A stretch of DNA of 64,000 bases, taken from NCBI GenBank assembly GCA_022822085.1, contig JAJECK010000096.1, forward strand, positions 1 to 64,000. The letters are read 5' to 3'. Positions 35,349 to 44,548 of this stretch are shown here, in pieces. Made by a program: the position numbers and the translations under genes. The first letter of the stretch is position 1, and every line of letters starts with the position of its first letter. The stretch is from Candidatus Poribacteria bacterium (GTDB lineage: Bacteria > Poribacteria > WGA-4E > WGA-3G). The notes under the pieces are model-generated. The model worked only from the letters and a program-made list of their open reading frames with translations. It had not been told where the DNA came from and made no database searches.

Positions 35349-36458
35349 CTATTGAATGACGGGTAACCTTTTCAACCTCTTAGGTCTTGCTACACTCTTA
35401 GGTCTTACTACACCTGATAGTATCAATTCAACATTCCATAACAGTACAGTGCCATCACTACTCCCCGTGGCGAAAGTTTTTCCATCAGGACTGAACGTTA
35501 AACTACCAATACCACCTTCATGTGCTCTGATGGTTCGAATATGTTTGCCGGTCGCAACATCCCACAGAAAAACAGCCCATAGATGAGGGGGTGTGTTTAA
35601 AGACGCCCAACTCCCACCTACCAACGTTTTTCCATCAGGACTGAATGTTATACTCCAAAGAACAGCCTTTGTATGCCCTGTAAAGGAACGCAGATGATAT
35701 CCAGTTGTGACATCCCATAGGTGAAGGGTTGCATCTGACCCTGTACTTACGAGAGATTTTCCATCAGGACTGAAGGTTATATAATCCACATCATCCGTAT
35801 GCTTTTGAAGTTTGTGTAGCTGTTTACCACTTGCAACGTCCCACAAGTAAACAGCGTTGTCGTCATTTCCGCTTGCCAGTATTTTTCCATCAGGACTGAA
35901 TGATAAGCCATTGAAACTATGTGTAGTCTCTGCAAATATTCGAGGCTCTTTTACATTCGTAATTTCCCAGAGTATGATTTTTTTCCAACTGTTACTTACC
36001 AATATTTTTCCATCGGGACTGAACAATACATCATAAATCATATTCTTTTTCCTCATAAGTGTCTGAACATGTTTCCCGCTTTTAACATCCCACAGATGAA
36101 TGGTGCCGTCCGAACATCCACCGGCAAGTATTTTCCCACTTGGATTGAATGATATACTATAAATATATTCTGTATGCCCTATGAGTAATTTGAGTTCTGC
36201 ACTGGTTTGTGCGTCGTAAAGCCAAATGCCGATGCTACTTGCAACTGCAAAAAGAGAACCATCTGGTGAATATTCTATATCAGAAACACCTCCTTTGCCC
36301 AGGCGCATCTTTGCATTATCTGGTAAATGCCATTGGGTATAATCTTCGGTGATTTTAGGTGCAGCAACCTTCTCCGATTTGGTTATTGTAGTGGGAAGCG
36401 AACAGCCTCCGATGATAAAAAGTAAAGTGATGATTGCACTGATTATGTGGCGATACAT
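35349..36458 (-). CDS. WD40 repeat lipoprotein
   Basis: 369 residues. The N-terminus (MYRHIISAIITLLFIIGGCS) carries a lipobox with the invariant cysteine at residue 19, so it should be a lipid-anchored envelope protein. It continues QWHLPDNAKMRLGKG, then about seven WD40 repeats (SFNPSGKILAGGCSDGTIHL, TFSPDGKSLVSTGSDATLHL), enough for one propeller. It ends in a basic, proline-rich tail (ARPKRLKRLPVIQ). GAGG lies 8 bases before the ATG. Confidence 0.9.
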   Translation of the reverse strand: MYRHIISAIITLLFIIGGCSLPTTITKSEKVAAPKITEDYTQWHLPDNAKMRLGKGGVSDIEYSPDGSLFAVASSIGIWLYDAQTSAELKLLIGHTEYIYSISFNPSGKILAGGCSDGTIHLWDVKSGKHVQTLMRKKNMIYDVLFSPDGKILVSNSWKKIILWEITNVKEPRIFAETTHSFNGLSFSPDGKILASGNDDNAVYLWDVASGKQLHKLQKHTDDVDYITFSPDGKSLVSTGSDATLHLWDVTTGYHLRSFTGHTKAVLWSITFSPDGKTLVGGSWASLNTPPHLWAVFLWDVATGKHIRTIRAHEGGIGSLTFSPDGKTFATGSSDGTVLLWNVELILSGVVRPKSVARPKRLKRLPVIQ

Positions 36459-36488
36459 GTTGTATACCTCAGCATTATCAGCAGTAAA

Positions 36489-36601
36489 TCACCCATCCCT
36501 TTTTACAGAACGATTCGGTTGACTAAAACCGATACCGCGTTTAGATGATTCTATGAATTTCAGTAAGTATTCAATTTCTGGGCTGCTGGTAATTTTCTCT
36601 C
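36489..36601 (-). pseudogene. lpxA C-terminal remnant 2
   Basis: It directly follows the stop of the second Uma2 gene. It reads KITSSPEIEYLLKFIESSKR and GIGFSQPNRSV, matching the end of LpxA (EVEYLIQFIETSKRGIGFSH). It is an untranslated by-product of tandem duplication. Confidence 0.75.
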
Positions 36602-37441
36602 TTAAGGTGTTTCGTTTTGTCCGTTAGCAAGTTGGGCACGAAGTTGTTCTAACTCAGCTTCCAGTTCGCGCCTACGTTCTGCTTCTACTGCTGCCATTGC
36701 TTCCGCTTGCTGTCTGCGTTCTGTTTCCTCTTTTGCAATCGTTTCTGCGATCTCCTGACGATGTTGTGCCTGTATTCGGAGGCGTTCTTCTTCCACAGAT
36801 GTGTTTATCGGTGTACCGTCAGGCAGAGATGGACGCAATAACCTCACGCGCGTCGTGTGATCTTCCTCCCACCGAAACCAGAGATTTAATGCTTCGCTGA
36901 ACAAGCCACCCGCCGCATCCGGCACTATTTCAACAATATCACCAAAAGCACGCCGCCACCCAAAAAACTCCGCAGGTTTATCCATCTCAGGTTGATGGAT
37001 AAAGAACTCTTGAACCCCCATTTCTTTCAAATAGACTTGCACCTTTTCGTCCCGATCCTGATCCGCCGTCGCATCTGATAGAAACTCAAAGACTGCTACC
37101 GGCACCGCACCTTCAGACCACGTATAAAATGAACGCCGCAACGGATACTTCTTAACACCAAACACAACGAAAATATCAGGCGCGACTACCTTCGTGATGT
37201 CACCTTCTTCATAATAGATAAAGTTGTCATTACCGATGTGAACGTAATCATTAATCCTAAAATATCGGAAAAGTTGGTCATAAAATATGTTTATCTGCAA
37301 ACCGTGAAATTCAGTCGCTGGCATCGATTCATCGTCCTCGTAAGGATAACCTTCTATGTATATAGTCGGTTTTCCGATAGCTTTTGGAAAAATAGGTATA
37401 TACTTTTTTTGTTTGAGTGCAAAGTCGTAGAGGGTATCCAT
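36602..37441 (-). CDS. Uma2-family putative endonuclease, copy 2
   Basis: 279 residues with a TAGGAG site. The Uma2 fold (PD-(D/E)XK-like) shows in APDIFVVFGVKK (the acidic Asp) and PVAVFEFLSDATADQDRDEK (the E...D pair), followed by YLKEMGVQEFFIH. The last 60 residues are a Glu/Arg/Ala-rich coiled coil (EAERRRELEAELEQLRAQLA). Uma2 genes are numerous in cyanobacteria and some candidate phyla; their role is unknown. It is a clear duplicate of the next gene. Confidence 0.85.
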   Translation of the reverse strand: MDTLYDFALKQKKYIPIFPKAIGKPTIYIEGYPYEDDESMPATEFHGLQINIFYDQLFRYFRINDYVHIGNDNFIYYEEGDITKVVAPDIFVVFGVKKYPLRRSFYTWSEGAVPVAVFEFLSDATADQDRDEKVQVYLKEMGVQEFFIHQPEMDKPAEFFGWRRAFGDIVEIVPDAAGGLFSEALNLWFRWEEDHTTRVRLLRPSLPDGTPINTSVEEERLRIQAQHRQEIAETIAKEETERRQQAEAMAAVEAERRRELEAELEQLRAQLANGQNETP

Positions 37442-37492
37442 GATTTTCTCCTATGTGTATCGGCAGTAAATCACCTATCCCCTTACAAAGAA

Positions 37493-37583
37493 CGATTAGG
37501 ATGGCTAAAACCGATACCGCGTTTAGATGATTCTATGAATTTCAGTAAGTATTCAATTTCTGGACTGCTGGTAATTTTCTCTC
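37493..37583 (-). pseudogene. lpxA C-terminal remnant 1
   Basis: It reads REKITSSPEIEYLLKFIESS and KRGIGFSHPNRSL to a TAA at 37493, in the position LpxA's own C-terminus holds before the first Uma2 gene. It is closer to remnant 2 than to lpxA itself. Confidence 0.78.
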
Positions 37584-38426
37584 TTAAGGTGTTTCGTTTT
37601 GACTGTTAGCGAGTTGGGCACGAAGTTGTTCTAACTCAGTTTCCAGTTCGCGTCTGCGTTCTGCTTCTACTGCCACCATCGCCTCCGCTTCCTGTCTGCG
37701 TTGTGCTTCTGCTGCTGCTATCGCTTCCGCTTCCTCTCGGAGATGTTTTTCTTGTAGCCGAAGACGTTCTTCCTCTATAGATGTTGTTATCGGGGTGCCG
37801 TCAGGTAGGGATGGACGTAAAAGCCTAACGTGACTGTGCTGTTGTTCCTCCCACCGAAACCAGAGGTTTAACGCTTCGCTGAACAAGCCACCTTCTGCAT
37901 CGGGCACTATCTCAACGATGTTACCCGAATGGAGCCGCTGCCACCCACAAAACTCTGCAGGTTTCTTCAGTTCCGGTTGATGGACAAAGTATTCTTGGAC
38001 ACCTATATCAATCAGATATAACTCAACTTTTTTATGCCGATCCTGATGTGCGGTTGAATCCGAAAGAAACTCAAAAATCGCAACGGGCACTGTGCCTTCT
38101 GCCCACGTATAGAAACTGCGGCGTTCGGGGGTTTTAGCAACACCGAAGACAACGTAAATATCAGGAGCAACGGACTTAGTGATGTCACCTTCAGAATAGT
38201 AAATAAAGCTGTCAACGCCGATGTATATTTGTTCATTGATAGCGAAATATCGCGAAAGTTGGTCATAAAAGGTATTAATCTGCACACCATGAAATCCAGT
38301 TGCGGCCATAGGTTCATCGTCCTCACACGGGTAACCTTCAATATAGACGGTAGGTTTTCCAATAGCTTTTGGAAAAATAGGCATATACTTTTTTTGTTTG
38401 AGTGCAAAGTCGGTTACGGTATACAT
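37584..38426 (-). CDS. Uma2-family putative endonuclease, copy 1
   Basis: 280 residues, closely related along its whole length to the gene at 36602 (KQKKYMPIFPKAIGKPTVYI; APDIYVVFGVAKTPERRSFY; PVAIFEFLSDSTAHQDRHKK). It has the same coiled-coil tail. The catalytic-type acidic residues are conserved in both copies. It starts 57 bases after the end of lpxA on the same strand. The ribosome-binding site is weak (AAGAGA). Confidence 0.85.
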   Translation of the reverse strand: MYTVTDFALKQKKYMPIFPKAIGKPTVYIEGYPCEDDEPMAATGFHGVQINTFYDQLSRYFAINEQIYIGVDSFIYYSEGDITKSVAPDIYVVFGVAKTPERRSFYTWAEGTVPVAIFEFLSDSTAHQDRHKKVELYLIDIGVQEYFVHQPELKKPAEFCGWQRLHSGNIVEIVPDAEGGLFSEALNLWFRWEEQQHSHVRLLRPSLPDGTPITTSIEEERLRLQEKHLREEAEAIAAAEAQRRQEAEAMVAVEAERRRELETELEQLRAQLANSQNETP

Positions 38427-38483
38427 GGTTTTCTCTTGTGTATATCTAAATTTTGTTTGTGCCGCCTATAATTATCCATCCGC

Positions 38484-39302
38484 CTACAAAGAACGATTAG
38501 GATGGCTAAAACCGATACCGCGTTTGGAGGTCTCTATAAACTGAATTAGATATTCAACTTCTGGTTCTGCGGGTAATTCTTCTTTTGCTTTTGTAACAGC
38601 ATGTTTTAAGGGTAACCCAGAGCGGAACAGAATACGGAAGGCTTTCTTGAGGAGGGCAAATGTCTCAGGTGAAAGTTTGGCTAACGGATTGATTTGGGAT
38701 GTGCGAATACCGAGACGATTTAGATCACGGACACGAGCAGGTTGACCAGCCGATAGCATAAAGGGAGGAATGTCTTGAACGATTTTGGAACAACCACCCG
38801 CCATTGCCATTTTACCGACCCGCACAAATTGATGGAGTGCCGCGTATGCTCCAAGACGCACATCATCCTCTATAATAACATGACCAGCAAGTGTGGCAAA
38901 ATTTGCCATAATGACTCTACTGCCGATGACACAATCATGAGCGATGTTGACCCAATTCATAAATAAATTATCATCACCAATGACAGTCTCCCCATCATCA
39001 AAAGTAGAACGAGAAATTGAGACATATTCACGCAAAACATTTCGATTACCAATGAGAACAAAACTGCGTCCACCCTTATACTTCAAGTCTTTTGATGGAT
39101 TCCCAACACTTGCCCCAAAAAAAATCTGGCAATCTTCACCAATTTTAGTCCATTTTCCGATCTGTACATGCGGACCAATTACAGTATTTGCACCGATCTG
39201 AACGTGGTCTTCAATAATGCTGTAGGGTTCAATCCGAACACCTTCTCCAATATCGGTCTTCGGTGAAACGATTGCTGTCGGATGAATGTTAGTTGCTGTC
39301 AC
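38484..39302 (-). CDS. lpxA: UDP-N-acetylglucosamine O-acyltransferase
   Basis: 272 residues of left-handed beta-helix hexapeptides (IGEGVRIEPYSIIEDHVQIG). The catalytic histidine is H122 (WVNIAHDCVIGS), followed by MANFATLAGHVIIEDDV and a helical C-terminus (EVEYLIQFIETSKRG). It starts at GTG with AGG upstream. It catalyses the first acylation of lipid A synthesis, using hydroxyacyl-ACP. It lies directly downstream of lpxC-fabZ, as in many Gram-negative operons, and shows that the organism makes lipid A. Confidence 0.93.
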   Translation of the reverse strand: MTATNIHPTAIVSPKTDIGEGVRIEPYSIIEDHVQIGANTVIGPHVQIGKWTKIGEDCQIFFGASVGNPSKDLKYKGGRSFVLIGNRNVLREYVSISRSTFDDGETVIGDDNLFMNWVNIAHDCVIGSRVIMANFATLAGHVIIEDDVRLGAYAALHQFVRVGKMAMAGGCSKIVQDIPPFMLSAGQPARVRDLNRLGIRTSQINPLAKLSPETFALLKKAFRILFRSGLPLKHAVTKAKEELPAEPEVEYLIQFIETSKRGIGFSHPNRSL

Positions 39303-39373
39303 AAGTTTGCCTCTACTTTCTATATGTTATTTCGCATTCAATGGTATTGATTAGGATTACGGTATTGATAAGT

Positions 39374-40684
39374 CTATTCGGCTGCATTTCCTGCAAGTGC
39401 GATAGACAATTCTGCTTCCGTTGCGAGAGCACCATCAACATATACCGCACCAGTGATACGTGCCAAAGTGCTACGACGTTGAGCAATCTCAATTTCCAAC
39501 CGAAGTTGATCTCCCGGTATAACAGTCTTACGAAAAGTCGCTTTGCTAATTGAACGAAAGTAACCGAGTTGATCCTCTTCTCCGATTTCTTGCAACAACA
39601 GCCATGCTCCCAGTTGTGCAAGGGCTTCCACCTGAAGAACACCTGGCATAACCGGTTGAGCTGGGAAATGTCCTTCAAATATAGGTTCGTTGTATGTCAG
39701 ATTTTTTATACCCACTGCCCGTTTACCGTTTTCATACTCAATTACTCGGTCCACCAAACACATAGGGTGGCGATGGGGTAAAATCCGGTAGATATCTTTT
39801 GCCTCAACAACTTGATTTTTCTGACTATCGCCTGATTGGACGGTATCAAGGATGCCTTTTTCGGCAAGTTCCTGAACAAATTCCGCGTGAAATGTATGTC
39901 CAGTACGCATCGCTATAACTTGTGCTTTCGGTAGGTAGCCAGATAGGTAAAGATCTCCGATTAGATCAAGTGCTTTATGACGGACAAATTCATCTTGAAA
40001 CCGCAACTCGGAACTAGTCTCACCACTCTCTTTAACAACCAAAACATTATCATAACTTGCCCCTTTCCCAATACCGAGGGATTGTAACGCTTCTATCTCC
40101 GCCTCAAAACAGAAACTTCGTGCAGGAGCAATTTCGTTGATATATGTTTCTTCTGTCATCTCCCATGTGGCAAATTGTGGGGATGTTAATGGGTGATCAT
40201 AAGCAAAGGTTACTTCAAAGGTGTCTGATGGGAGAAAGATAAGCTGCCTGTCACCATCGCTAACAACGAATGGTTCAGAAACTTCAACATAACGGCGGGG
40301 CACATCCAATTCGGTCAATCCTACATCTTGAAATTTTGTGATATACTGTAGAGCGCTGCCATCAAGACCTGGGGGTTCCTGGGCATTTATCTCAACTATA
40401 GCATTATCTATCTTAAGACCTACAAGAGCAGATAAAAGATGCTCTATACTACTAATTGATGTCTCATCCTGCTGTATACTCGTGCATCGCGGAAGAATAT
40501 CTTCCCAGTTCTCGGGACGGACTTTCACTGTGGGTGAACCCGGCAGATCAATCCGTTGAAAAACAATACCGGAATCGGCAGGAGCAGGTTTAATAGTAAG
40601 TTCAACTGGTTCACCAAGCATCAAACCGATACCAGATAGTGTAACCTCAGACTTTAGTGTTTGTTGCGATTCAACATTTCCCAT
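39374..40684 (-). CDS. lpxC-fabZ: LpxC-FabZ fusion (UDP-acyl-GlcNAc deacetylase / hydroxyacyl-ACP dehydratase)
   Basis: 436 residues. The LpxC half (1-285) keeps the zinc ligands H82 (SSIEHLLSAL), H236 and D240 (VRHKALDLIGD) and the catalytic H263 (RTGHTFH). The FabZ half (295-436) keeps IYRILPHRHPMCLVDRV, the catalytic H339 (EGHFP) and E353 (VLQVEALAQ). The fusion links the committed step of lipid A synthesis with the dehydratase that competes for hydroxyacyl-ACP. It is known in Bacteroidetes and some other phyla. It forms an operon with lpxA 71 bases downstream. Confidence 0.95.
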   Translation of the reverse strand: MGNVESQQTLKSEVTLSGIGLMLGEPVELTIKPAPADSGIVFQRIDLPGSPTVKVRPENWEDILPRCTSIQQDETSISSIEHLLSALVGLKIDNAIVEINAQEPPGLDGSALQYITKFQDVGLTELDVPRRYVEVSEPFVVSDGDRQLIFLPSDTFEVTFAYDHPLTSPQFATWEMTEETYINEIAPARSFCFEAEIEALQSLGIGKGASYDNVLVVKESGETSSELRFQDEFVRHKALDLIGDLYLSGYLPKAQVIAMRTGHTFHAEFVQELAEKGILDTVQSGDSQKNQVVEAKDIYRILPHRHPMCLVDRVIEYENGKRAVGIKNLTYNEPIFEGHFPAQPVMPGVLQVEALAQLGAWLLLQEIGEEDQLGYFRSISKATFRKTVIPGDQLRLEIEIAQRRSTLARITGAVYVDGALATEAELSIALAGNAAE

Positions 40685-40730
40685 ATAATGTGTTTAACTC
40701 CGATCACCTATATATATTTATTTTTATATT

Positions 40731-41003
40731 TTAACTCAAGTTGCTACCTATAAGTTTTTTGGACATGGCAACACCGTCTTTAATAAAAATGCTAATAATT
40801 AGCCGATATTTTGTAGCGTGAACTTCCAGTTTGCGCTCTTGTGACACAAACTGAATGAAGATTAAGAAAATATTTCGGTAATGTGGCGAGGTTAGGAAAC
40901 CTCGCCAGCGACGGAGGACACCTGCCTCGTACGGATAGAAAAGGACCGAATTAATAAATTAATCTTCATAAAGTTTGTGCTACATAGGTGTAACTTAGGT
41001 TAT
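40731..41003. repeat. TAACTCAAGTTGC MITE (outer element), copy A, with nested MITE
   Basis: The left end is TTAACTCAAGTTGCTACCTA and the right end is TACATAGGTGTAACTTAGGT, imperfect inverted repeats. Inside lies the ATGAAGATTAAG MITE (40855-40969) carrying a plain GGCGAGGTTAGGAAACCTCG palindrome. A related element in inverted orientation is copy B at 47799-48109. It occupies the whole gap between lpxC-fabZ and mltG. Confidence 0.8.
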
Positions 41004-41033
41004 TTTATTGTATGATAATTGACATCTTGTTGT

Positions 41034-42086
41034 TTATTGTTTTTTTATTGCAGCTCTTCTCCGACGAATCTGTTGGATCATCCGATTATGTTCATCAAGT
41101 GTCTCTGAAAAATGGTGTTTTCCTTTCTCAATAGCCACAAAATAGAAATAAGATGTTTTTTCTGGTCTTAATGCACCTATAATACTTGTCATTCCAGGAT
41201 TACCGATTGGTCCGGGTGGTAACCCTTTATGAAGATAAGTATTATAAGGTGATTCAAATTTCAGGTCTGTTCTCGTTAATAATCGCTTAGGATCCCCTAA
41301 CGCATAAAGCACTGTAGGGTCTGCTTGAAGCCGCCAATTATGTTTTAGTCTATTGTGAAATACGCCTGCTATTCGAGGAATCTCTTTCTCAGTACCAGCT
41401 TCTCTTTGGATAATCGATGCGAGTGTAATCACTTGATGACGTGTTAACCCTAATGCTTCTGCCTCATCAGCCAAAGTTTCAGTCCATCTTTTATCAGATT
41501 CAGCAAGCATCATCTTAACAACTGTTTCTGCTGGACTCCCTTTAGCAAATTTGTATGTATTGGGAAAAAGATACCCCTCTGCTGAAATACCTTCCGATAA
41601 ATATTGTTCCAGTAATTCTTTGGATTTTATAGCATTCTGAAAAGCTTCAGTATCACCTAATTCAGATTCCTCCCAGAGTTCAGCAATTGCTTCAGCGGTA
41701 AATCCCTCTGGTACAGTAAATGTATTATACTCAATCTGCCCCTTTTTCAGTTCATCAAGGATCCGTGTTAGCGACATATCCCGGCTGAGTTGGTAATTAC
41801 CTGCACGGAGTTGTGTTCCAATACCACGATATCGAACTACGAGTTTGAATACGAGAGGACTCCGAATCAAATTATTCGTAGCCAAGTGTTTCGCGATCGC
41901 TGTTGTGCTACTACCGGGCACAATTGTAATTGCTACAACCTCCTCTGAGGAAGCGATGGGTGAAATATAGTACGCACCGATTAAAACAGTACAAAAGCAG
42001 ATGATCCCGAGACAACCAAGTGTATATATTCCTAACCTGACGACTCGTTTCCGAGTTAAGATGGCAACAATATTGTGTATGAACAT
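41034..42086 (-). CDS. mltG: endolytic murein transglycosylase MltG (YceG-like)
   Basis: 350 residues. One membrane helix near the N-terminus (about 18-40) is followed by a LysM-like part (ITIVPGSSTTAIAKHLATNN) and the YceG catalytic domain. That domain has EGYLFPNTYKF, the catalytic E229 (LASIIQREAG), LQADPTVLYAL and SPYNTYLHKGLPPGPIGNPG. It cuts nascent glycan strands and may set their length. GGAG lies 7 bases before the ATG. It follows ruvX on the same strand, a common arrangement. Confidence 0.93.
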   Translation of the reverse strand: MFIHNIVAILTRKRVVRLGIYTLGCLGIICFCTVLIGAYYISPIASSEEVVAITIVPGSSTTAIAKHLATNNLIRSPLVFKLVVRYRGIGTQLRAGNYQLSRDMSLTRILDELKKGQIEYNTFTVPEGFTAEAIAELWEESELGDTEAFQNAIKSKELLEQYLSEGISAEGYLFPNTYKFAKGSPAETVVKMMLAESDKRWTETLADEAEALGLTRHQVITLASIIQREAGTEKEIPRIAGVFHNRLKHNWRLQADPTVLYALGDPKRLLTRTDLKFESPYNTYLHKGLPPGPIGNPGMTSIIGALRPEKTSYFYFVAIEKGKHHFSETLDEHNRMIQQIRRRRAAIKKQ

Positions 42087-42161
42087 GGACTGTCTCCGAA
42101 TCAGGGCAGGATGGGATTAATCTTTTGCGTAACAGTTCAACTATATTCTGTAATATAATCA

Positions 42162-42584
42162 TTACTCTTCCACTGAATTGCCGCGTAGATACTCATCAAG
42201 GATTATCACAGCCGAAACTTGATCTATTATTTTCTTTCTATCCTTAGGATTCATTTCCATCCGATCTAAAATTTCCTCAGCTTCAGATGAAGTAAATCTC
42301 TCATCTTGGAACTCAACCGGCACCTCAAGTCCTTCAGACAAACGGGCCCCAAATTTTTGTACCTTTTCTGCTTGTGTGCCAATTGTTCCATCAAGTGAGA
42401 TGGGTAGTCCTATAACGATACGTTCTACATTATGTATAGAAACAAGGTCGCCTATTGCGATAATATCACGCTGTCTGTTTGTCCGAGTTAGTGTACACAA
42501 TGGATGCGCCCCGCTCCCAAGCACATCACTTACTGCAACGCCAATTCTTACGTCACCGATATCTAAACCCAGTAATACAGCCAT
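42162..42584 (-). CDS. ruvX: YqgF/RuvX Holliday-junction resolvase-like protein
   Basis: 140 residues from ATG 42584, chosen for its AAAGGAG site over the frame start at 42674. The RNase H-like motifs are LLGLDIGDVRIGVAVSD, IVIGLPISLDGTIGTQA and FQDERFTSSEAEEIL. A C-terminal DQVSAVIILDEYL completes the fold. YqgF family members act in RNA processing or Holliday-junction resolution. It is the first gene of an operon with mltG. Confidence 0.92.
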   Translation of the reverse strand: MAVLLGLDIGDVRIGVAVSDVLGSGAHPLCTLTRTNRQRDIIAIGDLVSIHNVERIVIGLPISLDGTIGTQAEKVQKFGARLSEGLEVPVEFQDERFTSSEAEEILDRMEMNPKDRKKIIDQVSAVIILDEYLRGNSVEE

Positions 42585-42702
42585 ACTCACTCCTTTATAT
42601 ATTCCTCGGGTACGCTTTGGATTTCTATTACTTATAGAAATTTTACACCAAAAACTACCAATCGTCAAGAACAATTCTTCTATGTCTACAGTGATAAAGA
42701 TG

Positions 42703-42731
42703 TTGATAAATTATACAGATTCTGTTATAAT
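42703..42731 (+). promoter_or_regulatory. sigma-70-type promoter of the methyltransferase gene
   Basis: TTGATA at 42703-42708 and TATAAT at 42726-42731 have a 17-base spacer and lie about 70 bases before the ATG at 42800. Confidence 0.7.
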
Positions 42732-42799
42732 TTATCCACAAAAAAGTCACTATTTCACCAATTAATATCATTTTCAGGACACGAATATAAATAAGATAT

Positions 42800-43675
42800 A
42801 TGTCTATACATTCGCTATATTATGGGGATAACCTCACAATTCTTCAAAATCATGTCTCAGATGAGAGCATCAACCTCATATACATAGATCCCCCCTTCAA
42901 CACAGGAAAATACCAATTACGTACTGAGATACAGGTTGAACAGGACGTTGAGGGAGATCGTATCGGTTTTCAAGGAAAAACGTACAAGACACATAAAGGA
43001 GAAACAAGACATTACTCAGATAAATTTGAGAGTTCAAATGTCTATTTGAAGTTTTTACAACCCCGTTTTGAAGAAGCGTATCGGGTGCTGCATCCGTATG
43101 GCAGCTTTTTCCTGCATATCGATTATCGGGAAGTGCATTATTGCAAAATTATGCTTGATGAGATATTTGGACGCGAGTCTTTCATCAATGAAATTATCTG
43201 GGCTTATGATTACGGCGGACGATCAAAATCCCGTTGGCCGACTAAACACGATAATATTTTGTGGTACGCAAAAACACCTAAAAGATATACCTTCAATTAT
43301 GAGGAGATGGATAGGATACCGTATATGGCACCGGGTTTAGTAGGTAAAGAGAAGGCTGCACGTGGAAAAACACCTACAGATGTCTGGTGGCATACAATTG
43401 TCAGCACCAACGGTCAGGAGAAAACGGGTTACCCAACCCAGAAACCACTCGGAATTCTAAACCGTATTGTCAAAGTCCATTCTTCTCCGGGTGATACGTT
43501 ACTGGATTTTTTTGCTGGAAGTGGAACATTCGGTGAAGCTGCTGCATTACACAACCGTTCCTCAATCCTAATTGATAACAATATCCCGGCAATCCATAGT
43601 ATCATGTCAAGGTTAGCAATCTTTGGTATTGAACTGGTAAACGCAAATTATGAGACTTTAGCATCAAATCCGTAA
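42800..43675 (+). CDS. orphan site-specific DNA methyltransferase
   Basis: 291 residues of the amino-methyltransferase type with motif IV first: DPPF at residues 30-33 (YIDPPFNTGK). The AdoMet-binding FAGSG lies near residue 238 (LDFFAGSGTFGEAA), giving the beta-class order. GYPTQKPLGILNRIV is the usual motif before it. It should methylate adenine N6 or cytosine N4 at an unknown site. No restriction gene is adjacent, so it is an orphan that could act in regulation or protection. It has its own promoter but a weak ribosome-binding site. Confidence 0.9.
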   Translation: MSIHSLYYGDNLTILQNHVSDESINLIYIDPPFNTGKYQLRTEIQVEQDVEGDRIGFQGKTYKTHKGETRHYSDKFESSNVYLKFLQPRFEEAYRVLHPYGSFFLHIDYREVHYCKIMLDEIFGRESFINEIIWAYDYGGRSKSRWPTKHDNILWYAKTPKRYTFNYEEMDRIPYMAPGLVGKEKAARGKTPTDVWWHTIVSTNGQEKTGYPTQKPLGILNRIVKVHSSPGDTLLDFFAGSGTFGEAAALHNRSSILIDNNIPAIHSIMSRLAIFGIELVNANYETLASNP

Positions 43676-43876
43676 CTAATGCCTTTGTTTTTTCGGTGTC
43701 AACGGTATTCAAATTAAAATAGGAGTTTCAACAGTTAGATACAGTATTCTATCAGACATTTTCCTATCCTCTCAGGTGTATATGTCTCTATTTAACATTA
43801 TATCTGTCAAAGAGTTTTAATAGGTCCAGGAAAATGTTGATAATTCAAGCGTGTATACAAACGGAGACATATACTG

Positions 43877-44548
43877 ATGAAAAAATTAAGACAATTATCA
43901 GAACAAATTATGGGAAATATCAACCAATTCATAGAAGATGCAGAAACTAACAATTCCTCTATTGATACAACTGTTGAAGTTATGAAAAAGCAGATTCAAA
44001 ATGCCAAAAAAATTGTTGCCACTGCAATTGCTGACGAACAGAAACTCAAACGCGCTTATAGAGAAGCGATTGATGCAGCAAATAGGTGTGAGCATAGGAT
44101 GAATACTTTACTACAGAATAATAACGAGCAACAGGCAAGCGAAGTCCGTCAACAAGGAAAAAAGTATCAAGAACTTGCCCACGACTTAGAACAACGGATT
44201 CACGCACAAGAGTCATTTATTACAGACCTAAAAACCGATCTCTCAGAAATATATGAGCAATTCAGAGGCACATCGAGCCGTGCAGAATCGTTAGCACATC
44301 AGCAAAAGCAGACAAAAATACGCGCAGAATTCCATAAGTTGTTAGCTGAATTTGAACTAATTGATGCAAACGCTACATTGACTGAGGCAGAACAGCAGTT
44401 ACAACAGGCTGAAGCAAAAGCAAGAATGTGGGAAGATAAACGACAACAGAAGGACATCCCAAAAGGGACAATTGAAACTGATTTCAATATAGACGAAGCA
44501 TTAGCTGATCTCAAAAGGGAAATTCTTGGCAGTAGTCAAAATGATTGA
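43877..44548 (+). CDS. PspA/IM30-like coiled-coil protein
   Basis: 223 residues, almost entirely long helices rich in Glu, Gln, Lys and Ala (IMGNINQFIEDAETNNSSID, KQIQNAKKIVATAIADEQKL). The pattern matches the PspA/IM30 family of membrane-stress coat proteins. Its C-terminus (DEALADLKREILGS) replaces the usual short tail. The stop overlaps the ATG of the ABC ATPase gene, so the two are coupled and the protein may support the exporter. Confidence 0.75.
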   Translation: MKKLRQLSEQIMGNINQFIEDAETNNSSIDTTVEVMKKQIQNAKKIVATAIADEQKLKRAYREAIDAANRCEHRMNTLLQNNNEQQASEVRQQGKKYQELAHDLEQRIHAQESFITDLKTDLSEIYEQFRGTSSRAESLAHQQKQTKIRAEFHKLLAEFELIDANATLTEAEQQLQQAEAKARMWEDKRQQKDIPKGTIETDFNIDEALADLKREILGSSQND

